39,495 bases of DNA from positions 1 through 39,495 of the forward strand of contig JAGQYO010000032.1 of the NCBI GenBank assembly GCA_020435995.1, written 5' to 3'. Below the pieces are notes generated by a model. It saw only the letters and a program-made list of their open reading frames with translations, ran no database searches and had not been told where the DNA came from. A program made the position numbers and the translations under genes. Positions 16,658 to 25,700 of the stretch are shown one piece after another (the stretch's first letter is position 1; every line of letters begins with the position of its first letter). The stretch comes from Flavobacteriales bacterium. GTDB taxonomy: Bacteria > Bacteroidota > Bacteroidia > Flavobacteriales_G > Salibacteraceae.

Positions 16658-16903
16658 ATGGGAAGACCCCCTACAAAACCGAAAAAACTAAAAGACGGTT
16701 ATTATATAGAAGTACGAAACAAAGGTGCGAGCTCAGGAATTAAGATCGTAAGAGACACTGAAGAACTCATGCACCAAGCGGTAGAAGAGTATACTCGCAC
16801 CAAGCAGGTTACGATTTTAGGTGAATCTATTGATGGAAAATGGGCTAATGACATTGCCGCCAAGAAGGCGAGAAAAGCAAATAAGAAAAAGAAGAAGCCT
16901 TAG
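16658..16903 (+). CDS. Small basic conserved hypothetical protein, 81 residues
   Basis: Reads MGRPPTKPKKLKDGYYIEVR, then NKGASSGIKIVRD, a helical EELMHQAVEEYTRTK segment, ILGESIDGKW and a Lys-rich tail (AAKKARKANKKKKKP). The Lys/Arg content is very high, as in small nucleic-acid-binding proteins. I recall similar short proteins starting M(G/A)RPPxKPxKxKDGxYIEVxNKG in many Flavobacteriia, but none has a function known to me. An ATG at 16658 is preferred over the TTG at 16637 because the conserved-looking sequence begins there. A strong hairpin terminator follows 33 nt after the stop, so it is probably a single-gene transcript. RNA or DNA binding is an inference from charge only. Confidence 0.75.
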   Translation: MGRPPTKPKKLKDGYYIEVRNKGASSGIKIVRDTEELMHQAVEEYTRTKQVTILGESIDGKWANDIAAKKARKANKKKKKP

Positions 16904-16936
16904 TTTCCTCAGGAAATAGGTAAAAACTATTGTTGA

Positions 16937-16973
16937 AAGCCTCCAATTCTTTATGAATTTGGAGGCTTTTTCT
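16937..16973 (+). terminator. Intrinsic terminator after the 81-residue gene
   Basis: A 10-bp perfect stem (AAGCCTCCAA pairing with TTGGAGGCTT) encloses a 12-nt loop, followed by TTTTTCTG. It stops transcription from the small basic gene. The opposite strand has only a short T run, so it is weaker for the facing SulP gene, whose stop codon lies in the loop. Confidence 0.85.
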
Positions 16974-18732
16974 GTTTAAAGTCGCTCGATTGAAGTACAA
17001 TTTCTTGTGGTGGTAAGTTCATTTTCTTTTCAAACACTTGCACCCCCTCATGAACATTCATAAAGAAATTTTCTTTGCCAATCTTTTCTTCTAAACCACT
17101 CAAATGTATCTTATCACGAACTGGCCCCTTTACCCCAGCAAACTGTAGGCATATCTTCATTTCCCTGAGACTTTGGTGTAGATCATCGAGCATCAACAAT
17201 GCGCTCGAATCTATGTTGTTGATAGGTTGTGCATCAACCAAAACCACCTTTCTTCTAGGCTCATTTCGGATATCTTTTAAAATACACTCTTGAAAAAAGC
17301 TGGCATTCGCAAAAAATAATTGCGCATCAAATCGTAATATCATCATCTCGGGCACAGATTCTGATTCCTTAAACCTGAGAATATTGCGATAGTAGTTGGT
17401 TCCTTTTATTCTTCCGAGAACTGCCACATGCGGGTAGGTAGAGCGATAAACTACCATCACAATGCTAATAAGAACACCAACTCCTATTCCGTTGGCAATG
17501 CCCAGTGTAAGGGTCGCAATGAAAGTGGCTACGAGCATAGCAAAATCCTTCTTTTCTAGATTCCAAAGCCGTATAGGTTCCTTTAGGTCGATTAACCCAA
17601 ATACCGCAACCATAATCACGGAAGCTAGAATAGCCTTGGGCAAAAAATAGAAAAGAGGGGTAAGAAACAACAAGGTTAACCCAACCAAAAGCGCACTAAT
17701 AATACTGGCCATTCCAGTTTTTGCGCCCGCTTGATCGTTTACGGCGGTTCTTGAAAATCCTCCTGTAACAGAAAATGACTGAAAAAATGAACCAAACACG
17801 TTGGAAAGTCCGATGGCTATAAGTTCTTGATTTGGTTTTACTTCATAATCCTTGTGTTTGGCTTGAATAGCCTTGGCAACCGAAACAGCTTCCATAAAAG
17901 CAACTAAGGCCAAAGTGAGGGCAAGTGGAAACAGTTCGCTGATGAGTTCCCAATGAATGTTGGGTATGGAAAAAGAAGGGAGTCCTATTGGTACCTCTCT
18001 CACTATGTCCAATCCCTTTAGAGAAAATATAAAAACAAATTCAACGAGTATACCGAGAATCACTGCGATTAATGCGCCTGGGAGTTGTGGTGTATATTTC
18101 TTAACCAGCTTTATCAATACAATGCCTCCAAGCCCAACAGTAAGGGTAATCCAAGACCATTCATCAAATTGCTCCACCGCCTGAATCACTATGGTGTGCA
18201 AGTATTTGGAAGACTCTATGGGAACTCCTAGAAGGTATTTTAATTGACTCAATCCAATGATGAGGGCGGCAGCACTGGTAAATCCAGAAATAACAGGTTG
18301 AGATAGGAAATTAACCAAAAAGCCCAATCTTGCCAACCCCAGTGCAACTAAGATTAAACCCTCCATCAGGGCCAAAAAAATAGCAATTGAAATAAAGTTT
18401 TCGGAGCCTGCCTGCGCAAAAGCACTTACACCAGCCATTACCAAAATAGAATCCATGGCTACGGGGCCTACGGCAAGTTGTCTTGAAGTCCCAAACACGG
18501 CATAAGCAAGCAGCGGAATGGTGGCTGCATACAGCCCGTAAATAGGTGGCAGTCCTGCAAGCATCGCGTAAGCCATTCCTTGTGGAATGAGCATTACACC
18601 AACCGTAAGTCCGGCAGCTAAGTCATTTTTAAACCAAGCCTTTTGGTAGTTGGGTAGCCAACTGAGTATGGGAATAAAGTTCTTCAACAGGCAAGCAAAA
18701 GTAGACCAGAATATTCCTATCCATTGTGACAA
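16951..18732 (-). CDS. SulP-family anion transporter with STAS domain
   Basis: A 593-residue inner-membrane transporter. The SLC26/SulP signature is present near the N-terminus (DLAAGLTVGVMLIPQGMAYA, AGLPPIYGLYA), then about 12-14 membrane segments with SQPVISGFTSAAALIIGLSQ and FSQSFSVTGGFSRTAVND. A C-terminal STAS domain spans about residues 440-560 (ILRFDAQLFFANASFF, VLVDAQPINNIDSSALLML). These proteins carry sulfate, bicarbonate or other anions; the substrate cannot be read from sequence. The frame closes upstream at 18738 and the only nearby start is TTG at 18732; a second TTG at 18687, just before KNFIPILSWLPNY, fits the family N-terminus equally well. It follows the TPR gene by 17 nt. 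The C-terminal codons run into the terminator of the facing gene. Confidence 0.88.
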   Translation of the reverse strand: MSQWIGIFWSTFACLLKNFIPILSWLPNYQKAWFKNDLAAGLTVGVMLIPQGMAYAMLAGLPPIYGLYAATIPLLAYAVFGTSRQLAVGPVAMDSILVMAGVSAFAQAGSENFISIAIFLALMEGLILVALGLARLGFLVNFLSQPVISGFTSAAALIIGLSQLKYLLGVPIESSKYLHTIVIQAVEQFDEWSWITLTVGLGGIVLIKLVKKYTPQLPGALIAVILGILVEFVFIFSLKGLDIVREVPIGLPSFSIPNIHWELISELFPLALTLALVAFMEAVSVAKAIQAKHKDYEVKPNQELIAIGLSNVFGSFFQSFSVTGGFSRTAVNDQAGAKTGMASIISALLVGLTLLFLTPLFYFLPKAILASVIMVAVFGLIDLKEPIRLWNLEKKDFAMLVATFIATLTLGIANGIGVGVLISIVMVVYRSTYPHVAVLGRIKGTNYYRNILRFKESESVPEMMILRFDAQLFFANASFFQECILKDIRNEPRRKVVLVDAQPINNIDSSALLMLDDLHQSLREMKICLQFAGVKGPVRDKIHLSGLEEKIGKENFFMNVHEGVQVFEKKMNLPPQEIVLQSSDFKQKKPPNS

Positions 18733-18749
18733 GCATTACCAAATCGAAA

Positions 18750-19748
18750 TTACCCATTGGTGAGCCGGTTTACTCCTTGAGCGGCTAAGGTATGAGAGGC
18801 AGAAAATGACAATACTTTTCGGTAATGGTTTAAGGCCTTTTCCTTGTCACCTTTTAACTCATAGCAATAGCCCAAGTTGTATAAAGCATTGTCATAATTC
18901 GGTTTTATTTGCACCACCTTTTCAAAATAATAAAACCCTGAATCTACATTTTCTTCCAAAATCAGATTTACATAACCCAAGTTATAAATCGCTTTGAAGT
19001 TGTTTGGCTCCAATCCTAAGATGGTAAAATATTGATTTTTCGCCTTTTCAATTTCTCCTTTTGTTTGAAGTGATAATCCATAGGCATAGATAGCCTCTAC
19101 GTTCTCCGGTTGAACCCTCACCGCATTGGCATAATAATCTGAAGCTAAAGGATGCTGCGCAATCTCAAACAACTGCCCGAGTTGAATAAATGAATTGAAA
19201 TGATCGGGATCTTGTTCTACCGCCGTACGAAAATTGGAAACCGCCATTGAAGTGTCGCCCGATCCTTTGTGGGCGAGTCCTTTTAAGTAATACGCTTGGG
19301 CCAAGTATTTATCAAAACCCAAAGCGGCATTCGACCAATTGATACATTTCTGATAGTCGCCTGCCCAAAAGTAAATTTCACTTATTAAAAGCATCATACC
19401 AACCGAGCTAGGAACAATATATATTGCCTTATCCAGCATACTCTTAGCTCGACCTATTTCCTTCATATCGATGAGCAGACGGGCTTTTTTCAGGTACCAT
19501 TCATCATTCAAACTATCCAATTCAATAGCTCGATTAAAATCGGCCAATGCGGGGTCATTATCACCTTCCATAGCTCGCCAATCACCTCTAAGTGCGTATA
19601 GGGCAGGGTTATTCGGGTCACCTTTAATCACCGTATTGAGGCTATCCATAGGTGTAATTATTTCCGTTTTTTGGTCATTTGAACCACAACTAAAAAGGAA
19701 GGGGATTAATATAAAGGATGTGATAAGGAGATAAATCTTCATTTTCAT
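18750..19748 (-). CDS. TPR-repeat lipoprotein
   Basis: A 332-residue envelope lipoprotein made of a signal peptide with lipobox LFSC (Cys21) and about eight TPR units (for example ALYALRGDWRAMEGDNDPALADFNRAIELD, where the A/G/Y pattern repeats every 34 residues; the later ones read IYNLGYVNLILE and ALYNLGYCYELKGDKEKALNH). TPR proteins bind other proteins; the partner is unknown. The start at ATG 19748 is chosen because the longer frame to 19781 runs through the recA terminator and encodes MKPRLNRGFLV without a purpose, while the chosen start gives a normal lipoprotein signal peptide. The SulP gene follows after 17 nt. Confidence 0.85.
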   Translation of the reverse strand: MKMKIYLLITSFILIPFLFSCGSNDQKTEIITPMDSLNTVIKGDPNNPALYALRGDWRAMEGDNDPALADFNRAIELDSLNDEWYLKKARLLIDMKEIGRAKSMLDKAIYIVPSSVGMMLLISEIYFWAGDYQKCINWSNAALGFDKYLAQAYYLKGLAHKGSGDTSMAVSNFRTAVEQDPDHFNSFIQLGQLFEIAQHPLASDYYANAVRVQPENVEAIYAYGLSLQTKGEIEKAKNQYFTILGLEPNNFKAIYNLGYVNLILEENVDSGFYYFEKVVQIKPNYDNALYNLGYCYELKGDKEKALNHYRKVLSFSASHTLAAQGVNRLTNG

Positions 19749-19752
19749 AACT

Positions 19753-19778
19753 AAAAAGCCCCGATTTAGTCGGGGCTT
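19753..19778 (-). terminator. Intrinsic terminator of recA
   Basis: On the minus strand a 9-bp perfect stem AAGCCCCGA/TCGGGGCTT encloses the loop CTAAA and runs into TTTTT. It sits 26 nt after the recA stop codon and just before the TPR gene start. Confidence 0.9.
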
Positions 19779-19803
19779 CAAATTTATATGAGTATTGTTA
19801 TAA

Positions 19804-20811
19804 TTATTCGCCAGATGAGCCAGTGGTAATAAGTTTGGCTCTCACTTTAGCCTCAATTTCATCAGAAAGCTCTGGATTATCCGAAATTAGTTCTTTCACA
19901 GAATCTCTTCCTTGTCCCAATTTGGTATCGCCGTAGCTAAACCACGAACCGCTCTTTTGTACAATTCCATTTTCAACAGCAAGGTCCAATATCTCACCTG
20001 ATTTAGAAATGCCTGTTCCGTACATAATATCAAATTCAGCTTTTTGGAATGGTGGAGCTACTTTGTTTTTCACCACTTTCACTCGTGTGCGGTTACCTAC
20101 TACATTCTCACCGTTTTTAATTTGACCAATTCTGCGAATATCCAAACGAACAGAGGCATAGAACTTCAATGCGTTACCACCTGTAGTGGTTTCGGGATTT
20201 CCAAACATTACCCCAATCTTCTCTCTAAGTTGATTAATAAAAATGCAGCAACAGTTCGTTTTGTGAATTGTTCCTGTAAGTTTTCTCAAGGCCTGTGACA
20301 TTAACCTTGCCTGCAAGCCCATCACAGAGTCACCCATTTCACCTTCAATTTCTGCGCGAGGTGTGAGTGCAGCCACAGAGTCAATTATTATTAAATCAAT
20401 AGCGCCTGAGCGAATTAAATTGTCGGTAATTTCTAGTGCTTGCTCTCCATTATCAGGCTGCGAAATCAATAAATTTTCGGTATCAACACCAAGGTTTTCG
20501 GCATAGAAACGGTCGAATGCGTGCTCTGCATCAATAAAAGCGGCAATTCCACCTTTCTTTTGACATTCAGCAATGGCATGTATAGCCAGCGTAGTTTTTC
20601 CAGACGATTCGGGGCCATAAATTTCGATAACCCTTCCTTTGGGAAGGCCTCCAACACCTAAGGCCGAGTCGAGGGTAACAGATCCAGTACTAATGGTTTC
20701 CATTTTCTCGATGGCGTTATCGCCTAATTTCATCACGGAACCCTTTCCGTAAGTTTTATCTAGTTTATCGAGTGTAAGCTTTAAAGCTTTGAGTTTTGCT
20801 TCTTGTGACAT
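19804..20811 (-). CDS. recA: RecA recombinase
   Basis: A 335-residue RecA, the ATP-dependent strand-exchange and SOS co-protease protein. It has Walker A GPESSGKT (residues 66-73), Walker [11 protein letters not shown], loop 1 region [24 protein letters not shown] (visible in pieces), the [28 protein letters not shown] loop 2 region (Gln and Arg positions intact) and the C-terminal domain with SGSWFSYGD and LGQGRD. The length is normal for the family, and no frameshift or intein is seen. It starts with ATG. Upstream (20812-20959) I find no clean TAnnTTTG box; the closest is TACGGTTTG (one base too many) at 20855-20863. A terminator follows the gene. Confidence 0.98.
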   Translation of the reverse strand: MSQEAKLKALKLTLDKLDKTYGKGSVMKLGDNAIEKMETISTGSVTLDSALGVGGLPKGRVIEIYGPESSGKTTLAIHAIAECQKKGGIAAFIDAEHAFDRFYAENLGVDTENLLISQPDNGEQALEITDNLIRSGAIDLIIIDSVAALTPRAEIEGEMGDSVMGLQARLMSQALRKLTGTIHKTNCCCIFINQLREKIGVMFGNPETTTGGNALKFYASVRLDIRRIGQIKNGENVVGNRTRVKVVKNKVAPPFQKAEFDIMYGTGISKSGEILDLAVENGIVQKSGSWFSYGDTKLGQGRDSVKELISDNPELSDEIEAKVRAKLITTGSSGE

Positions 20812-20959
20812 TCAAGTAGAATTTTAAAAGTTTATGATGGCAAATAAAAAGGTGCAAACCGTAACCTTTTTACGTCGTGAAATTACAATTTAGGAAGGTT
20901 TCGTATAAATTGTATTTCGAGATTTTATCAAAAGAAATCACAACGTGGATTTAAGCGCC

Positions 20960-21322
20960 TTAATCGAGTTCTCGAAACTGCTTTTTATTTTTTTTATCTG
21001 GAGCCAAAAGTGAGTTCACAATCGAAATCACCAAGCCAAAACCAACGGCCCACCAAAAGCTATCAACTTCGAATCCCGTAACGGCCCAATCGGCCAAAAG
21101 AATAATCAAAGCATTAACTACAACTAAAAAAAGTCCTAGGGTGAGTATCGTAGCGGGGATGGTTAAGACAATAAGGATGGGCTTCACAAATGCATTGAGA
21201 AAAGAAAGTACCAATGCTAGAATAACCGCTGTGAGCCAATGATCGATGTGAACACCCGAAAGCAGGTATTCGGCCACCATAATGGCAAAAGTGCTTATTG
21301 CTGTGCGTGCGGCGAAATTCAT
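20960..21322 (-). CDS. Phage-holin-superfamily-IV-like small membrane protein
   Basis: A 120-residue inner-membrane protein with four hydrophobic segments (FAIMVAEYLL, LALVLSFLNAFVKPILIVL, LFLVVVNALIILLADWAV, WAVGFGLVISIVNSLL), in the pattern of the mycobacterial-4TM holin-like family (DUF2339-unrelated, COG1950-type). Despite the name these are ordinary chromosomal membrane proteins with no lysis role shown; no phage genes are nearby. It starts 9 nt after the DUF819 gene, so the two are probably one operon. Function unknown. Confidence 0.8.
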   Translation of the reverse strand: MNFAARTAISTFAIMVAEYLLSGVHIDHWLTAVILALVLSFLNAFVKPILIVLTIPATILTLGLFLVVVNALIILLADWAVTGFEVDSFWWAVGFGLVISIVNSLLAPDKKNKKQFRELD

Positions 21323-21331
21323 GTTAACATA

Positions 21332-22585
21332 TTAAGTAGATAATATTTGCATGAGTTGGGCACAAATGATAGCGCCAAAAGTACCTACGGCATAACCAAA
21401 CACTGCTAACAAAACACCCACAGGCGCTAGAGATGGGCTAAAAGCGGAAGCTACAATTGGAGCTGATGCCGCACCACCTACGTTGGCCTGGCTTCCCACA
21501 GCAACGAAGAAAAAGGGCGCTTTAATCAGTTTGGCTACACCGAGTAAAATAATCACGTGAACAATCATCCAAATTATTCCTACCAGAAACAAACCCAAAT
21601 TATTGAAGATGGCCGTAATGTCCATTTTCATCCCAATAGTAGCCACAAGAATGTAAAGAAATGCACTTCCAAATTTTGATGCTCCAGCTCCTTCATATTT
21701 TTTGAACCTCGTAAATGATAAACCCAATCCCGTGAGGGTGGCAATAACAACTATCCAAAAGAATCCACTTGCTAAAGAAGTTAAACGATATTCTGTTAAC
21801 CATTCTTTTTTGGTTTCCATTATCGGGGTGATAAAATCCGCCCCTAAATGCGCCAAGGCCGTCCCTCCGAATCCAATAGCACAAATCACCATGATATCCG
21901 TAAGGTTTGGAATTTTGGCCACACCCAAACTAAAAGTGTACATCTTCTCCTTCACTTCCTCAATGGCCGAGGCGTCGGCTTTAAATACTTTATCCACTTT
22001 TTCGGACATTCCAGCACCGACTAAAAGAAAAGCCATCCAAATATTGGCTACAATGACATCCACCGTAATCATTGCAGAAAACAGTTTGTCACTTGCACCG
22101 TAAATTTCCTTCATGGCTGTTTGGTTGGCTCCCCCACCAATCCAACTACCTGCAACTGTGGCCAATCCCCGCCAAACTTCATCTGGACCAGAACCTCCTA
22201 CAATATCAGGAGCAAAAGCGGACACCGCCAAAATAGCGACCGGCCCTCCAATGATAATTCCGACTGTACCCGCCAAGAACATAATGATGGCTTTGGGGCC
22301 CAATTTGAGAATCCCATCAATGTCAATGCTCAAGCATAATAAAACCAAACTGGTAGGCAGTAAATAACGAGATGCCACAAAATACAAATTGGAAGACTCA
22401 CCAGAGATAATGCCGAGCGAGTTGAGCACTGATGGCAAGAAATAACAGAGCAATAAAGCTGGTATAACCTTATAAAATGAATGCCAAGCACCATTCTTCT
22501 TGCTAGATGTGTAAAAAATAAAGGCCAGAAGACACAAAAGTATCCCCAAAACCGTGGCGTCATTAGTAATTAAAGGTTCTTCCAT
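21332..22585 (-). CDS. DUF819-family membrane transporter (YjcL-like)
   Basis: A 417-residue inner-membrane protein with about ten to eleven hydrophobic helices, glycine-rich. Marker stretches are LLPTSLVLLCLSIDIDGILK, GSWIGGGANQTAMKEIYG, TVDVIVANIWMAF and GGAASAPIVASAFSPSLAPVGVLLAVFGYAVGT. This matches DUF819, a family thought to be secondary carriers of the same broad fold as glutamate or malate permeases, with no confirmed substrate. The gene starts with ATG and diverges from the large T9SS protein gene across about 120 nt. The holin-like gene follows after 9 nt. Confidence 0.82.
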   Translation of the reverse strand: MEEPLITNDATVLGILLCLLAFIFYTSSKKNGAWHSFYKVIPALLLCYFLPSVLNSLGIISGESSNLYFVASRYLLPTSLVLLCLSIDIDGILKLGPKAIIMFLAGTVGIIIGGPVAILAVSAFAPDIVGGSGPDEVWRGLATVAGSWIGGGANQTAMKEIYGASDKLFSAMITVDVIVANIWMAFLLVGAGMSEKVDKVFKADASAIEEVKEKMYTFSLGVAKIPNLTDIMVICAIGFGGTALAHLGADFITPIMETKKEWLTEYRLTSLASGFFWIVVIATLTGLGLSFTRFKKYEGAGASKFGSAFLYILVATIGMKMDITAIFNNLGLFLVGIIWMIVHVIILLGVAKLIKAPFFFVAVGSQANVGGAASAPIVASAFSPSLAPVGVLLAVFGYAVGTFGAIICAQLMQILST

Positions 22586-22633
22586 AATTCGTAAATCGAG
22601 AGGGTAAAGAAATAAAAAACTTATTAGTTCGGC

Positions 22634-22641
22634 TAAATTTG
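22634..22641 (+). promoter_or_regulatory. Candidate -7 element (TAAATTTG) for the T9SS type B gene
   Basis: TAAATTTG matches the TAnnTTTG consensus 68 nt upstream of the ATG at 22709. No clear TTG is seen at -33. An inverted repeat AGATTT-AC-AAATCT at 22646-22659 follows directly, covering the expected transcription start, and could be an operator. Confidence 0.4.
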
Positions 22642-22645
22642 GCGT

Positions 22646-22659
22646 AGATTTACAAATCT
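22646..22659. repeat. Palindromic sequence AGATTT-AC-AAATCT
   Basis: Two 6-bp arms separated by 2 nt, in the gap between the divergent DUF819 and T9SS genes and just after the candidate -7 element. It could be a regulator-binding site, but a 6-bp AT-rich palindrome also arises by chance. Confidence 0.3.
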
Positions 22660-22708
22660 GGCATCAGAAAGGCAACGAATTGAGGATTTACAAGTATTAC
22701 AATTGAAG

Positions 22709-25700
22709 ATGAACAGCAAGAAAAGGGCTTTTCTATACTTACCCATTTTTATTATTCTTTTTACCTGTTTTTTTATGGGAGGAAAAGGGTATGCGCACGA
22801 TCACGATCCACCTCATCTATTTATTCTCAACAAAGGGCAATGGCCTGCCCAGGTGCAATACAAAACTGAGGTAAGCGCGGGCAACATGTATTTCGAAAAC
22901 AACCGAATAGTCTACAACCTTTGGGATAAATCTTTGGTTTCTCGACTCCATGCCAATAGTGAAAAAATTGATTTGGAAAAAGAACTGGTTAAAAAACACA
23001 ATTACCATGTGTATTTTGACGGGGCATCTCCTCTTTCAAATCTTCAATCTTTTTCTAAAATCAAGCAATACCACAACTATTTTCTGGGTAGCGATTCTAC
23101 CAAATGGGCAGGTGGGGTTCCGCTTTTTGAGGAACTGGCCTACAGGGAACTCTATACCGGCATTGATCTCAAGATTTTATCAGTACATGGCCAACTTAAA
23201 TATGAATTTGAAGTAGCTCCAAATGTAAACCCCAACCAAATTAAATTGCGATATGAAGGCATTGATAAACTTCGAAAAAAAGGAGATGAGCTTTGGATTA
23301 AACTCCTTGTAGGGGATGTGTATGAATCGAAACCCTATTGCTACCAAGTTGTCAATGGAGAAAAAATTGAGGTAAGTTGTGCATATAAAATTGACGGCAA
23401 CATGCTCCAATTTGATATGGGTCCAGAATACAATCCTAAGCATGCCTTAGTCATTGATCCCACCTTGGTGTTTTCGACATTTTCGGGCTCACGTGCCGAC
23501 AACTGGGGGTCTACAGCTACCTATGATGATTACGGGTTTTTATATGCCGGAGGAATTGTTTTTGGACAAGGTTACGACACCACACTTGGAGCATTTCAGA
23601 GAACCTACAGTGGAGGAGCTTGTGATATGGCGATTAGTAAATACGATACCACAGGTTCCTCAATGATTTATTCGACTTATTTGGGCGGTTCGGGGCCAGA
23701 GCAACCCCAATCGATGATTGTAAATGAAAACGGAGAATTATTTGTGTTTGGGGTTTCAGGTTCACTCAACGATTACCCAACCACACTTGGCGCGTTTGCT
23801 CGAGCTATGCATTCAGGAAGCTCAACCACGGATGCCGTTAATGTAAACGGAATTATATATCCCCGTGGTAGCGATATGGTTGTTACACGGTTCAATAACA
23901 CAGGCACTGGGCTTATTGCCAGTACTTATGTTGGTGGAGCCAGAAGTGATGGATTGAACAACCCCGCACCTATTATTACAACCACTTTTATCACAAATTA
24001 TAACTACGCTGACGAGAATAGAGGCGAAATTGAATTGGATAAGTTTGGTAATGTCATTATTGCTTCCTCTACCCTTTCCAATAATTTCCCGATGGTGGGA
24101 AGCACCTTTCAAAAAACCTTTGGAGGCGGCCAAGACGGCGTTGTTTTTAAAATGAGTCCATTTCTCAACACCATTACTTGGAGTACCTACTTGGGAGGGC
24201 AAAATGTAGATGCAGCCTATTCACTCGCCATTGAAAAAAACCAAAACATCGTAGTAGTTGGTGGAACCAATTCTCCTGGTTATTTCGGTCGTCCTGGCTC
24301 GGCTTTTAGTTCAATTCAAGGAGGAAGAACCGATGGTTTTGTTACCATTATCAAATCGGATGGATCGGCCATTGTGAACACAACTTATTTCGGCACAGGC
24401 TTTTATGATCAAGTGTACTTTGTAGAACTAGATAAAAAAGGAAACAAATATTTGTTGGGGCAAACCGAAGACTCAACCCAAAAACTGATTCTTAACGCAA
24501 CATTTAGAACCCCAAGTGCGGGTCAGTTTGTTTCAAAACTCAATCCGAGTTTAAGTTCGATTGTATGGTCTACACGATTCGGAACACCAGTGAGCTCAGG
24601 GATAGCCCGTCCGAGTTTATCGCCAACAGCATTCTTGGTTGATTTATGTGAATCCATTTATATATCGGGATGGGGTGGAAATGCCAATGTAGGAAGTAAA
24701 AACAATTCGCAACTGATGAACAGGATGGATACCACTTCCGATGGATTTCAAAAAACGACCGATGGTTCGGATTTTTACCTTATGGTGATGGACGATGTGG
24801 CCAGCAGAGTAAGATATGGGACTTACTTTGGAGGGAGCGCTGCAGAACACGTTGATGGAGGAACTTCGCGCTTTGATAAGAAAGGCCAAGTATATCAATC
24901 CGTTTGCGGCAATTGTACACCAAACGTGACATTCAATCCGCCCTTTCCAGTAACGCCAAATGCGCATGCCAGCCTGAAACCATTTGCCGTTAATTGTAAT
25001 AATGCCGTTTTCAAAATTGACTTCTTACTCCCTGTAATATTGGCAGATTTTAAAGCTCCAATTACTGTTTGTGTGAATGATTCCTTCGACCTAGAAAACT
25101 TGAGTAAGGAACTCACCTCCACCCATTATTTATGGGATTTTGGGAATGGTAAGTCAGACACAATTAAAAACCCACTTAAATATGCTTTTGACAGCGTAGG
25201 TGTTTATGAAATAAAACTGGTTATTTCGGATACGGCTTCTTGTAATTCAACCGATACACTTTCCAAGTTTGTAAATGTAGTGGCGCCCAACTCTAGCCGA
25301 TACCCCAATGATACCATTTGCCAAGGAGACACCATTCAAATCGGTTATTTTAACCCACCTTGGTTTAATTCAGTATGGAGTCCCGGGGCTTCATTAAACG
25401 ATAGCACCATACATCGACCGGTTGCCTCGCCAATGGCACCTACGGAATATTTACAACTTTTATTTAATGGGATTTGCGCCGATACTTTTAAGAAATTCAT
25501 TCATGTTGATTCTCTTGTAAATGCCGATTATTTGGTTGACGATTCGGTTTGTATTCCGGCGCTCGTAAAAGTAGTGAACAACAGCATTATCCTAAAAAGC
25601 TCAGTCTATGAATGGAACATGGGTAAGCTCGATACTTCCTCTGCCCTTGAGCCATCGATCTCCATCACCAAAAAAGGAACCTATCGCATAGTGTTCTCCA

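Noticed and set aside
17075-17293. Short plus-strand frames inside SulP, recA, DUF819 and the large T9SS genes
   Set aside because: They lack signal or domain features and are antisense shadows of well-supported genes.
20855-20863. TACGGTTTG (minus strand) as a recA -7 element
   Set aside because: It has three bases between TA and TTTG where the consensus has two, so it was not listed as a feature.
20960-21322. Holin-like protein as evidence of a prophage
   Set aside because: No other phage gene is nearby, and this family is commonly chromosomal; it sits in an operon with DUF819.
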